From IMG/VR virus record IMGVR_UViG_3300048030_000536, positions 1 through 30,967 of that record: 30,967 nt of DNA; one strand, written 5' to 3'. Shown here in pieces: positions 10,608 through 18,162 of the stretch; within the stretch, counting starts at the first letter, position 1; each line of letters opens with the position of its first letter. Position numbers and translations under genes: made by a program. This DNA is from a virus. The notes beneath the pieces are model-generated. The model was not told the DNA's origin. It saw nothing but the letters and a program-made list of their open reading frames with translations, and did not search any database.

Positions 10608-10626
10608 TGTTAGTATAATATATAAA

Positions 10627-11361
10627 ATGCCTCGACGCAAGAAAAAACCGGAAATCGTGAATGAGGATGATATCGAAAGAATTCGTACCTCATTAACCAA
10701 AACAAATATAAAACTTAAACAAATAAGTTTAACGGACAAACAAAAACAATTATTAAAAATTATCTTTGACAAAGATAGTAAAATAATATTTATTAGTGGT
10801 CCCGCTGGAACAAGTAAAACATATGTTGCAATATATGGAGCCTTGCAATTATACAACATGAATAATGAGCGCGGAATTACTTATGTTCGAACAATTGCAG
10901 AGAGTGGTGAAAAAAGTCTTGGAGCGTTGCCTGGCGAAATGGCGGAAAAAATCAATCCATACATGATGCCAATGAATGAAAAACTAGATGAATTATTAAT
11001 TCCTGGTCAAGCAAGTATAGTAAAAGATAAAGAAATAGTTAAAGGTATGCCTATCAACTACTTACGCGGAGCAAGTTGGCGCGACGAGATTGTAATCGCG
11101 GATGAATCTCAAAATTTCACATTTAAAGAATTAACAACATTAATGACACGTCTTGGTCGCGGCAGTAAATTAATTATTTGCGGTGACCCTATGCAAAGTG
11201 ATATTAATGGGAAAAGTGGATTTGCAGATATGTACTCTGTGTTTAATGATGAAGATAGTCGCGAGAAAGGAATACATACTTTTCATTTCGGAGCAGAAGA
11301 TATTCAAAGAAGTGAAATACTTAAGTATGTAATAACTAAAATTCAAAATCATAAAAAATAG
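10627..11361 (+). CDS. phoH: PhoH-like P-loop ATPase
   Basis: A 244-aa PhoH-family NTPase, common in marine and freshwater phages; the family is linked to RNA metabolism, but its phage role is unsettled. Walker A GPAGTSKT at residues 58-65, Walker B VIADESQN at 156-163 (D159, E160), then sensor-like IICGDPMQSD at about 183-192. Length fits the single-domain phage PhoH. A basic N-terminus (MPRRKKKPE) precedes the domain. I chose the ATG at 10627; an in-frame TTG at 10573 is unlikely. First gene of the late-oriented module. Confidence 0.92.
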   Translation: MPRRKKKPEIVNEDDIERIRTSLTKTNIKLKQISLTDKQKQLLKIIFDKDSKIIFISGPAGTSKTYVAIYGALQLYNMNNERGITYVRTIAESGEKSLGALPGEMAEKINPYMMPMNEKLDELLIPGQASIVKDKEIVKGMPINYLRGASWRDEIVIADESQNFTFKELTTLMTRLGRGSKLIICGDPMQSDINGKSGFADMYSVFNDEDSREKGIHTFHFGAEDIQRSEILKYVITKIQNHKK

Positions 11362-11374
11362 TGTATGAAGTACT
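11361..11374 (+). promoter_or_regulatory. Late-type GTGTA promoter for 11375-11911
   Basis: AGTGTATGAAGTACT, with the G 14 nt before the ATG; it overlaps the end of phoH. Confidence 0.5.
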
Positions 11375-11911
11375 ATGTCTATTCAGTTATTAGCATCTTC
11401 TCCAGGCCAAGTAGGAGTTGATAGTATTCGCACTGCAGTTAATACTGTATTAACTACAATCGGCGCAAGCACTACTCCATTAACAGCTAGCCCTGGTCAA
11501 ACTTCAGTTGACACAATTAGAACAAAGGTTAATCAATTATTGCAAGATGCAGGTTCAACTATTACTTTATTATCTGTAAGCCCGAATCAAATTACAGTTG
11601 ATCAATTAAGAACTAAAGTTAACGAAATCATTCAAGCCGCAAATGATGGAACGATAGGTGGAGGCGGAGCGCTTAAATTTGCTCTACTTGAAAATAGCGA
11701 CAAGATATTGATTGAGGTCGGCGGAGGACTACTTCTTGAGGGTAGTCAAAGTCTTGACAGATTAACCTCAGAATCTGAAGTTGACATTATCACAGAAGGA
11801 ACTGAAGATTTTATTGTTGTCGAAGGAGACGCTAGCCTTAATGCACTTTCTCTTGAGAATGGAGATGAATTATTGCTTGAAGATTTAGTGACTACATTAG
11901 ATTTAGAATAA
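11375..11911 (+). CDS. Repeat-containing structural-type protein
   Basis: A 178-aa acidic protein with two repeat types. The N-terminal half has three copies of about 31-34 residues: SPGQVGVDSIRTAVNTVL, SPGQTSVDTIRTKVNQLL, SPNQITVDQLRTKVNEII. After a GGGG hinge (about residue 105), the second half repeats strand units of the kind ALLENSDKILIE, GLLLEGSQSL, LSLENGDELLLED. Such LLLE..G..LLLE units occur in phage virion-associated proteins as far as I recall. Located just before the fibre genes, so a baseplate, neck or fibre-accessory role is plausible; not proven. Confidence 0.75.
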   Translation: MSIQLLASSPGQVGVDSIRTAVNTVLTTIGASTTPLTASPGQTSVDTIRTKVNQLLQDAGSTITLLSVSPNQITVDQLRTKVNEIIQAANDGTIGGGGALKFALLENSDKILIEVGGGLLLEGSQSLDRLTSESEVDIITEGTEDFIVVEGDASLNALSLENGDELLLEDLVTTLDLE

Positions 11912-11923
11912 TATAAAAAATTA

Positions 11924-11937
11924 GTGTATAATAAATT
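11924..11937 (+). promoter_or_regulatory. Late-type GTGTA promoter for 11938-13320
   Basis: AGTGTATAATAAATT, then the ATG; G at -14. The archetype of the late motif. Confidence 0.6.
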
Positions 11938-13320
11938 ATGGCCGATTCAAAGATATCAGATTTACCAACAATATCAAATCTAAGCTCAAACTCAGAGGTT
12001 ATTATTGCATTTGGGGGATCAAATTACAAAGTAAAAATTTCAGATTTACTAAACACAACTTCTGCAATATATACTTCAACAGTAGGATTTATTGGAGATT
12101 CTTCGAGTGGAGCTATTGAAGGAGGTCAAATATATTTTGGTTTACCTGGTATTAACCAAAGTGAATTATCTTCAAGTCCAGAAGGCAACGGTTGGAATAT
12201 CGATTGTTTTAGAGATATAGATGGTGGATATGGATTTGGTGCTGGCGATAATACTTATTTGCGATTTTTCTCGCCTATGCAAAGATGGAGTTCCACGGCA
12301 GGCGGACTCTTAGACCCTATACTAATGACTCCAAGAGGAGGTCTATACGCTAATGGTTTTGTTAATCGACTGTATCATAATATAACTTATTCAAGGCGTA
12401 GCGTGATAGGTGGAGGTTCTGGCGCATCAAAGGGAGATGTTATCATGCAAGCAAATTTAGGACTCACTAATCTTGATGAAGGCGATGCGATTAATGTAAC
12501 TTACGGTACAGGAAATCCTACATTTATATCGTACACCGGAGGAGCATCTGCGGGCATGCGTATATCAACGGTGTATAAACCTGACGGTTCCGAGACTAGC
12601 ACCGCTATAAGAAACACAGATATATTTAATGAAGGAAGTTATGGAACTCTTCACATTACAAAACCAGGAAAAACTTCAAATTCAACAATTCTTACTCTCA
12701 CTGTAGATGGAGTATTGAATACTATTGGCGGAGGAGCTTCTGACGAAAGAGTCAAAAAAGACATAGAATCCTTAAGTGAAGCTGAAAAAAATGTAGCTTT
12801 AAAAATAAAAGCTAACATGAAAAAATTCAGAAGAACTGATCAAATAGAAGAAGGAGAAAAACTTAAGATTGGTGCTATCGCACAAGAAGTTGAGCAATTT
12901 TTTAACGAAGAGGGTCTAGACTATAAAGATTATTCAATTATTCACACGGAAAAAAGGTATGCTTTATTTGAAGGAGACAAAATAATCAAACACGAGTTAC
13001 CTTCCGACATTGAAAATACAGAAGTAGAAGAACAAAAATCTAAAACTCAAGTTATATTAAAAGACGGCACTGAATATATCGGCGACGTTACTTCTTGGTT
13101 TTCAGAAGAAGAATGTGCAGAGTGTGTAAGTCATGGTATGACAAGAGATGAGTACCTTAATACTAAAATTTGCATACATATTGATGAGGATAAATATGAA
13201 GTTATTGCGCGCGAAGATATTGCTTCACAAAAAATTCTTCCACCAAAAGGTTGGGTTGAAGTAGACTTTTTTAGAATAGATTACGATCAACTTTTGGCAT
13301 TTATAATTTCAGCTTTATAA
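11938..13320 (+). CDS. Tail fibre with C-terminal peptidase S74 chaperone domain (1)
   Basis: A 460-aa receptor-binding-type fibre. Residues 1-40 (ADSKISDLPTISNL...EVIIAFGGSNYKVKISDLL) form the anchor shared by six genes here. A Gly/Ser-rich beta region follows (about 40-262). The C-terminal intramolecular chaperone begins near ASDERVKKDI with Ser268 and Lys273, the dyad of the self-cleaving S74 family. AIAQEVEQFFNEEGLD follows, and the end is LLAFIISAL. An insertion of about 110 residues with an acidic, Cys-containing stretch lies before the end, making this the longest of the three. Released chaperone would leave a mature fibre of about 267 residues. Confidence 0.88.
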   Translation: MADSKISDLPTISNLSSNSEVIIAFGGSNYKVKISDLLNTTSAIYTSTVGFIGDSSSGAIEGGQIYFGLPGINQSELSSSPEGNGWNIDCFRDIDGGYGFGAGDNTYLRFFSPMQRWSSTAGGLLDPILMTPRGGLYANGFVNRLYHNITYSRRSVIGGGSGASKGDVIMQANLGLTNLDEGDAINVTYGTGNPTFISYTGGASAGMRISTVYKPDGSETSTAIRNTDIFNEGSYGTLHITKPGKTSNSTILTLTVDGVLNTIGGGASDERVKKDIESLSEAEKNVALKIKANMKKFRRTDQIEEGEKLKIGAIAQEVEQFFNEEGLDYKDYSIIHTEKRYALFEGDKIIKHELPSDIENTEVEEQKSKTQVILKDGTEYIGDVTSWFSEEECAECVSHGMTRDEYLNTKICIHIDEDKYEVIAREDIASQKILPPKGWVEVDFFRIDYDQLLAFIISAL

Positions 13321-13326
13321 TATATC

Positions 13327-14316
13327 ATGGCTATTAAAATATCAGAATTAAACTCGAACACAGCACCTAATCAAGATTCCGAGATTGCTATTGCATATGG
13401 AGGATCAAGTCGTAAAGTAAAAATACAAGATCTATTTAAAGGGTGGGATCCTGCGGATTCAGGTGATGGGGCGATTAATTTTGGTAATGCTTCAACTTCT
13501 GTTTTTGGCATGTCAATTCATGGAGGAAATCTTTCTGGAAATATTGCTAGGTTTTCTGTAGGAAATAGCGGTGCGAGCCAAGCGAATTCTAAGGCTATAA
13601 CCGGAGAATCCGGATCCGCGGGTGGCCCGTGTTCTGTTTTTATACATAATAATTATAATGACGGAGGTAGCGCAATTATTCAATTACTAGCTAGGTCAGG
13701 TGGAGGATTAAGTACAGCTTGTAATATTGATATGAGTTATAATATCAAGGCGTTTCAAATTGCATTTAACCAAGGTCAGCAAAATGGAATTAGGGTTGTA
13801 GACGGAGCTACTCAAGGAACAACGAGTAATCCAATAGTAGATGGTTCTGCTGTAACAGGCATACATGACAATAAGACATCTATGGGTAATGCTGGTTTTC
13901 GTTGGACTCAATTACACGCTGCAACCAGTACTATTGCTACTTCTGATATTAATCTTAAAGATGATATTGAAGATTTATCGCAAAGCGAAAGAAATGCAGC
14001 TTCCAAAATTAAAAATTCAATCAAAAAATATCGATGGAAAGACGCAAAAGAGCAAAAAGGAGAAAATGCTAGAATACATGTAGGCGTAATTGCTCAAGAA
14101 GTGCAAAAAATCTTTGAGGATGAGGGTTTAGATGCTCATCGATATGCAATATTCTGTGAAGATACTTTTTGGAAAGGTGAAGAAGAGATGGGTTCAGAAG
14201 GAGAAACGCGAATGATGCCAGTTACATCTCAAACGGAAAAAGAGGGTTACGAAAAAGTTACTAGGTTAGGAGTGAGGTACGAACAACTTTTGGCGTTTAT
14301 AATTTCAGCTTTATAA
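13327..14316 (+). CDS. Tail fibre with C-terminal peptidase S74 chaperone domain (2)
   Basis: 329 aa. N-terminal anchor AIKISELNSNTAPNQDSEIA to about residue 38, then a Gly/Asn/Ser-rich beta region. The S74 domain begins at TSDINLKDDI with Ser206 and Lys211, then HVGVIAQEVQKIFEDEGLD, and ends LLAFIISAL. The 3-prime end of the gene (about 14284-14320) is almost identical in DNA to that of the gene before, indicating recent duplication or exchange. It starts 6 nt after the previous stop and has no GTGTA motif of its own. Confidence 0.88.
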   Translation: MAIKISELNSNTAPNQDSEIAIAYGGSSRKVKIQDLFKGWDPADSGDGAINFGNASTSVFGMSIHGGNLSGNIARFSVGNSGASQANSKAITGESGSAGGPCSVFIHNNYNDGGSAIIQLLARSGGGLSTACNIDMSYNIKAFQIAFNQGQQNGIRVVDGATQGTTSNPIVDGSAVTGIHDNKTSMGNAGFRWTQLHAATSTIATSDINLKDDIEDLSQSERNAASKIKNSIKKYRWKDAKEQKGENARIHVGVIAQEVQKIFEDEGLDAHRYAIFCEDTFWKGEEEMGSEGETRMMPVTSQTEKEGYEKVTRLGVRYEQLLAFIISAL

Positions 14317-14320
14317 TATC

Positions 14321-15487
14321 ATGGGAACATCAATATCACAATTAACAGAGGACGTAAGACCTGATTCAGATCAATATAAAATCCCTGTCGCATACAATGG
14401 AAATAATTATAGAGTAGATCTTAGATATCTATTTAATTTTGCCGATTCAACTGTCGGAACTCTATATATGAGAAATTCAATATTTAGATTCGGAGCAGGC
14501 GTTGATAGTTCTACTGCAGAGAGTACTGCCCTGGCAAATGGAGCGCCAATATTGTATGTTGATGAGGGTCTCAATTTAAATTTTAGGAAAATAAATAGCC
14601 AAGGTTACGCTAGAATATATGTACAAAATTCCTCCACAGATGCAAAGGGCGCATCTATAGGTCTTGCTGCAGCAAGAAACCCTCTAAATGGATATGTAGG
14701 ATATAGATACTCTAACCGTACGAGTAATCCTGTTGATGGGGAGAATTACCTTGAACTAATAAATTCAAACGTTAAATCTTCTCAAGTAACAATGCAGTGG
14801 CAATGTGATTCTAATCGTTTTATAATGAATGCGCTTTATTACCCCGAAAATCCAAATAGTAGTGCTGGTAGTAATGGAGTGCAAGTATCAACTTCAAATG
14901 GTCAAGATTTTGGAGGATTAGTAGGGGTATATTTATATCCAAAGATTACATCTTCTACTAATTCTTCAAGCGTTATTCAAGAAAGAGCTCTCATTCCTGC
15001 GTATACACATCAGGATGGTATCACAATGAATCTAGGTGATTCAAGTAGAATATGGAAAAATGTATATGCAACCAACGGAACAATTCAAACTTCTGATAAA
15101 AATTTAAAACAAGACATATCTTCCTTGGAAGACGCAGAAAGAAAGGTCGCATTTAAACTAAAAGATATGGTTAAAAAATTCCGCTGGATTGAATCTGTAA
15201 AAGATAAAGGAGAAGATGCAAGAATTCATGTAGGATTTATCGCTCAAGAAGTAGAAAAAGCTTTTAGCGAAGAGGGTTTAGACGCAAGAAGATACAGTCT
15301 GTTTTGCGTAGATAAAATTTACGATGTTTTTAGAGATGGAGTTTCATTGAATCAAAGCCAAGCTCAAAACGAATGGTTTGAAACAGAAGATGAAAGTGAG
15401 ACTGACGAAGGTATTACATATGTAGAAAAAGAAAAATACTCTCTTCGTTTAGATCAAGTTTTAGCATTTGTAATTTCAGCTTTGTAA
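14321..15487 (+). CDS. Tail fibre with C-terminal peptidase S74 chaperone domain (3)
   Basis: 388 aa. N-terminal anchor GTSISQLTEDVRPDSDQYKI to about residue 39, beta-rich middle, S74 domain from TSDKNLKQDI (Ser258, Lys263) through HVGFIAQEVEKAFSEEGLD to the C-terminal VLAFVISAL. The three fibres share both ends but differ in the middle, the part that would contact the host. It starts 4 nt after the previous stop. Confidence 0.88.
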   Translation: MGTSISQLTEDVRPDSDQYKIPVAYNGNNYRVDLRYLFNFADSTVGTLYMRNSIFRFGAGVDSSTAESTALANGAPILYVDEGLNLNFRKINSQGYARIYVQNSSTDAKGASIGLAAARNPLNGYVGYRYSNRTSNPVDGENYLELINSNVKSSQVTMQWQCDSNRFIMNALYYPENPNSSAGSNGVQVSTSNGQDFGGLVGVYLYPKITSSTNSSSVIQERALIPAYTHQDGITMNLGDSSRIWKNVYATNGTIQTSDKNLKQDISSLEDAERKVAFKLKDMVKKFRWIESVKDKGEDARIHVGFIAQEVEKAFSEEGLDARRYSLFCVDKIYDVFRDGVSLNQSQAQNEWFETEDESETDEGITYVEKEKYSLRLDQVLAFVISAL

Positions 15488-15498
15488 GTTTTATTTTC

Positions 15499-15512
15499 GT
15501 GTATTTTAATAC
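15499..15512 (+). promoter_or_regulatory. Late-type GTGTA promoter for 15513-15824
   Basis: CGTGTATTTTAATAC, then the ATG; G at -14. Confidence 0.55.
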
Positions 15513-15824
15513 ATGAATTTAATTATAGAATCTTGCTTATCAGAACCTCCTAGTGAAATTTATTGTTTTCGCGATATTACATTGTATGCTCGCACATATA
15601 TTTTTGATGATATTTTATTAGAATGTCCACCAGGAACGCGCACTGCTTATTGGAATTGGTTAAAGCATTATGGCGCGCATGACTTTATATCTTATCTTGT
15701 TCGAAATACTGAAAATGAAACTGGGTATACAATAAAAACGGCCAACGATGCTAATATCACCGTTGACCGTATTGACGTCAGAAATTTAAACGATATTATT
15801 CTTCGCCTACAGGCTCTTCGCTAG
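15513..15824 (+). CDS. Hypothetical protein
   Basis: A 103-aa soluble protein, MNLIIESCLSEPPSEIYCFR and onward, with two Cys in the first 18 residues and a third (LECPPGTRTAYWNW) further on. Mixed alpha/beta. Its own late-type motif precedes it. Its last 29 nt overlap the convergent gene on the other strand. No family recognised. Confidence 0.65.
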   Translation: MNLIIESCLSEPPSEIYCFRDITLYARTYIFDDILLECPPGTRTAYWNWLKHYGAHDFISYLVRNTENETGYTIKTANDANITVDRIDVRNLNDIILRLQALR

Positions 15825-16095
15825 GCTCTGGAGGAGGTTTATTAGCCTCTTCAAGGGCTGACTTAAACTGTTCCTCAGAGAAACCTTCAACTGCATTTTT
15901 AGAGCGGTTAATGGCTTGCGTTTGAAGAAGCTGAATTAACGTATTAACTGGAACGCCAGATAGTAAGTCTACCATGGTAGCGTTTTTTAAGTAATCATTA
16001 GCAATGAATGTTACCACTTTTTCCATATCTTCATCAGAAGGAGTATGCGCGTTATCATTTTTTGTTTCAGTTTGTTCTGCTGTTGCTGTTGTCAT
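15796..16095 (-). CDS. Hypothetical acidic protein
   Basis: A 99-aa protein. Low-complexity Thr/Asp/Glu N-terminus, a helical core (MEKVVTFIANDYLKNATMVDLLSGVPVNTLIQLLQTQAINR), then a Pro/Glu-rich tail (PPPEPSEEPVGEE). The core would suit a small tail-assembly or scaffold-like oligomer, but this is a guess. It forms a - strand pair with 16102-16308 and overlaps the convergent 15513-15824. Confidence 0.65.
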   Translation of the reverse strand: MTTATAEQTETKNDNAHTPSDEDMEKVVTFIANDYLKNATMVDLLSGVPVNTLIQLLQTQAINRSKNAVEGFSEEQFKSALEEANKPPPEPSEEPVGEE

Positions 16096-16101
16096 AATAT
16101 A

Positions 16102-16308
16102 TTATTGTTGATTAAATTGATTATTATATAATTGTTGATTGTTATTTCTATAAATTTGTTTAGTAAATAAATTATGAAATAATACTTGTTGTTGTAGTGT
16201 TCTTATTTCTTTATTTTGCTGATTCACCAATTCATTCTGATCCCATGCAAACCACATCATAAAAAATAAAGCCAATAGTAAACTCACGATAGTTAAATGA
16301 TCATTCAT
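16102..16308 (-). CDS. Small membrane protein with coiled coil
   Basis: A 68-aa protein: an N-terminal transmembrane helix (LTIVSLLLALFFMMWFAW, about residues 5-22), then a Gln/Asn-rich coiled-coil stretch (QNELVNQQNKEIRTLQQQ) and an Asn/Gln/Tyr tail. This is the topology of an inner-membrane spanin (Rz-like), but it lacks a recognisable partner and is short, so only a possibility. 6 nt before 15796-16095. Confidence 0.62.
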   Translation of the reverse strand: MNDHLTIVSLLLALFFMMWFAWDQNELVNQQNKEIRTLQQQVLFHNLFTKQIYRNNNQQLYNNQFNQQ

Positions 16309-16433
16309 TAGTATATAGTAATATAATATATTTAAAAGTAAAGTGTTTTTTAATTTAAAATTGTTTATTATAAATTATAATGAATATTATAGAATGCAGA
16401 GAGGTTCTGCAGGAATCTATATAGAAACTTTTA

Positions 16434-16449
16434 GTGTAAATATATTTTA
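16434..16449 (+). promoter_or_regulatory. Late-type GTGTA promoter for 16450-16932
   Basis: AGTGTAAATATATTTTA, then the ATG; G at -16. Upstream (16394-16411) is a small hairpin TGCAGA-GAGGT-TCTGCA. Confidence 0.5.
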
Positions 16450-16932
16450 ATGTCTAATAAAAAAATAAGTGAAATTCCAGAAATTACAGATAGCGCTTTT
16501 TCTGCGTTCGGTCATCAGTATTTTGTGATGGTTGAGAAAGCTGATGGAACGCTTTATAAAATGCTAGCAAATGAGGCTTTGAAACCTGCAGAAAGTTTAA
16601 GTGGTTTTGTATTTTTAGATGGACATAAAAAAATTTATACTTTTGGAAGCGATATTTCAACTAATGAAGCTATCACTAATACAGTAAATTTATCTCAACA
16701 TGGAGTGCCTCAAAACGCAACTATCGCAATTATTTCTGTAAAAATAACTGGAGGTAATTACCCCTCTTACAGCCTTAACTTTAATGGAGTAGATGTAATA
16801 AGGTGGCATGGGGTGGGCCACCATTGGACTCAGCAATACACCGTTCCAATCAACAACTCAAAGCTTGAAATAAAACTTTTGGCGAAAAACGTGCAAAACA
16901 CTATAGAAATTCTTCTTAACGGATATGGCTAA
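16450..16932 (+). CDS. Short fibre-like protein with shared N-terminal anchor (1)
   Basis: A 160-aa protein beginning SNKKISEIPEITDSAF, the same KIS.LP anchor as the long fibres. The C-terminal part is beta-rich (IAIISVKITGGNYPSYSLNF; WHGVGHHWTQQYTVPI...LEIKLLAKNVQNTIEILLNGYG), like a jelly-roll or receptor-binding domain. No S74 domain. It overlaps the next gene by 8 nt and is likely a second set of tail fibres or decorations. Confidence 0.72.
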   Translation: MSNKKISEIPEITDSAFSAFGHQYFVMVEKADGTLYKMLANEALKPAESLSGFVFLDGHKKIYTFGSDISTNEAITNTVNLSQHGVPQNATIAIISVKITGGNYPSYSLNFNGVDVIRWHGVGHHWTQQYTVPINNSKLEIKLLAKNVQNTIEILLNGYG

Positions 16933-17458
16933 TAAAAAAATATCTGATTTACCTCAAATCTCTTCAAATTCTTTTGATGCAGATGAAGATTATCTGCTTG
17001 TGCAGAGAAATTTATCGAACGCTCCTACGTTTAGGGCTAATGTTTCTTATACAACTGCAAGCGCTAAATCTTCTAAAAAAATAACACTATTTGACGGGAA
17101 GAAAAGCATTTTCTATGACATGCCAAATATTGGCCACGCTTCAAAGACATATAGACCCCCGGCGGAAAATAGGCAAAGAGATGTTTATGATTTAAGTCCA
17201 TTGGGAGTTCCAAAAACAGCTTCTGCGGCTTATGTTTGTTTTGATCATCACGGCAGTGGTTACCCTGCTTTAGTTTTTAATTATTACAATAATGCAACCA
17301 CTTCTAAATCTCATAGATTTGAGTATTGGTATAACAGGGGTATAATTAGCAATCACACCTTGTGGATGCCTTTAGACGACGCAAAGCTTCATATTCAATG
17401 GGTATGGGTTTATTTTCTTGATGCTGCGTGTAGTTTGTATCTCCACGGTTACGTGTAA
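16925..17458 (+). CDS. Short fibre-like protein with shared N-terminal anchor (2)
   Basis: A 177-aa protein: ANKKISDLPQISSNSFDADE anchor, linker, then a domain with YDLSPLGVPKTASAAYVCFD, SGYPALVFNYY and a C-terminal CSLYLHGYV. It shares the spacing of the preceding gene (LSQHGVPQNATIAIISV; GNYPSYSLNF; EILLNGYG), so the C-terminal domains are also paralogous. Starts inside the previous gene; ends on TAATG. Confidence 0.72.
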   Translation: MANKKISDLPQISSNSFDADEDYLLVQRNLSNAPTFRANVSYTTASAKSSKKITLFDGKKSIFYDMPNIGHASKTYRPPAENRQRDVYDLSPLGVPKTASAAYVCFDHHGSGYPALVFNYYNNATTSKSHRFEYWYNRGIISNHTLWMPLDDAKLHIQWVWVYFLDAACSLYLHGYV

Positions 17459-17979
17459 TGAGTAAAAAAATAGAAGAATTGCCTACCTTAGATCCCGCCG
17501 ATTATAATCCGGAGGAGGATTTAATCTTAATAGAAAAAAGTACAGGAGGCACTTTCTGTACTACAAGTCAAGCAATTTTTGAATCACAACGCTCTGAACA
17601 ATCAAGTTTTATCAATTTTTTCAAAACTCCAAAAACTTTAGCTACAATTACTGCAGAAGATGTAGCTAATCAATCAAAACAATATAATGTCCAAAGCTCT
17701 GGAGTTCCGCATACGGCGAAATATGTATTAATTCATTTTGTTGAAACCTCAATTCATGCAGATTCAAGCCCAAAATACCTTGTATTCAACGCTGACGCAA
17801 TAAGTGATAACTTCTATTACAGAAGAACTTATAACCCAAACCCTAAGAAATCTAACAACTCTCCTCATAGGTGGACAGATACTCACTGGTTTCATATACA
17901 ATCAGATGGAACAATTAAAATTAGCTATCGCGACTGTAGGCATTTTACAATTGACATTGAATTAATTGCTTACTCATAA
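17458..17979 (+). CDS. Short fibre-like protein with shared N-terminal anchor (3)
   Basis: A 173-aa protein: SKKIEELPTLDPADYNPEED anchor, then YNVQSSGVPHTAKYVLIHF, SPKYLVFNAD and a C-terminal FTIDIELIAYS. It has the same order of elements as the two previous proteins and is the most diverged of the three. Starts on TAATG; ends on TAATG with the next gene. Confidence 0.72.
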   Translation: MSKKIEELPTLDPADYNPEEDLILIEKSTGGTFCTTSQAIFESQRSEQSSFINFFKTPKTLATITAEDVANQSKQYNVQSSGVPHTAKYVLIHFVETSIHADSSPKYLVFNADAISDNFYYRRTYNPNPKKSNNSPHRWTDTHWFHIQSDGTIKISYRDCRHFTIDIELIAYS

Positions 17980-18131
17980 TGCCTTTACCAAAAAAAAATT
18001 CCAAAGAAAAAAATAGCGATTTCATGAATCGTTGCATGAGTGACCCGTCCATCAAAAAAGAATTTAAGGAAATAAAACAAAGAGCCGCAGTTTGCTATAG
18101 CAAAATAACTCGAAAGAGTAAAAAGTCTTGA
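17979..18131 (+). CDS. Small conserved phage protein (FxxRCM...QRxAVC type)
   Basis: A 50-aa basic protein, MPLPKKNSKEKNSDFMNRCM then EFKEIKQRAAVCYSKI. The pattern F..RCM......EF....QR.AVCY is a recurrent motif of phage proteins, often seen as a tail of head-morphogenesis or protease-like proteins; here it stands alone. Two Cys (about residues 19 and 39) and basic ends suggest metal binding or a structural role. Coupled by TAATG to the preceding fibre-like gene. Its stop codon lies in the -35 box of the next gene. Confidence 0.68.
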   Translation: MPLPKKNSKEKNSDFMNRCMSDPSIKKEFKEIKQRAAVCYSKITRKSKKS

Positions 18132-18156
18132 CTTTATAAATAAAATTTGAGATAAT
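18128..18156 (+). promoter_or_regulatory. Early-type leaderless promoter for the metallopeptidase
   Basis: TTGACT (18128-18133), 17-bp spacer, GATAAT (18151-18156), then exactly 6 nt to the ATG at 18163. It is the only clear early-type promoter seen in the late region. Confidence 0.82.
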
Positions 18157-18162
18157 TCTAGT

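Larger units (their letters stand above)
10310..10626. other. Divergent non-coding switch region between early and late modules
   Basis: 317 bp without a supported gene. It contains, left to right, the promoter of 10103-10309, element E10, the palindrome AAATGAATTCATTT (10417-10430), a GCGGGGGGTGCC tract then six Ts (about 10454-10471), an AT-rich stretch, and the late-type GTGTA motif (10597). A weak TTG-started extension of phoH (10573) is not used. It could hold an origin or operators; nothing decisive is seen. Confidence 0.55.

Noticed and set aside
10573-10626. TTG-started N-terminal extension of phoH
   Set aside because: The late motif lies inside it, the extension is not like the family and the ATG at 10627 gives the normal length.
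16102-16308. Firm call as an Rz-like spanin
   Set aside because: Topology fits, but there is no adjacent outer-membrane partner in another frame and the protein is short; left as a possibility.
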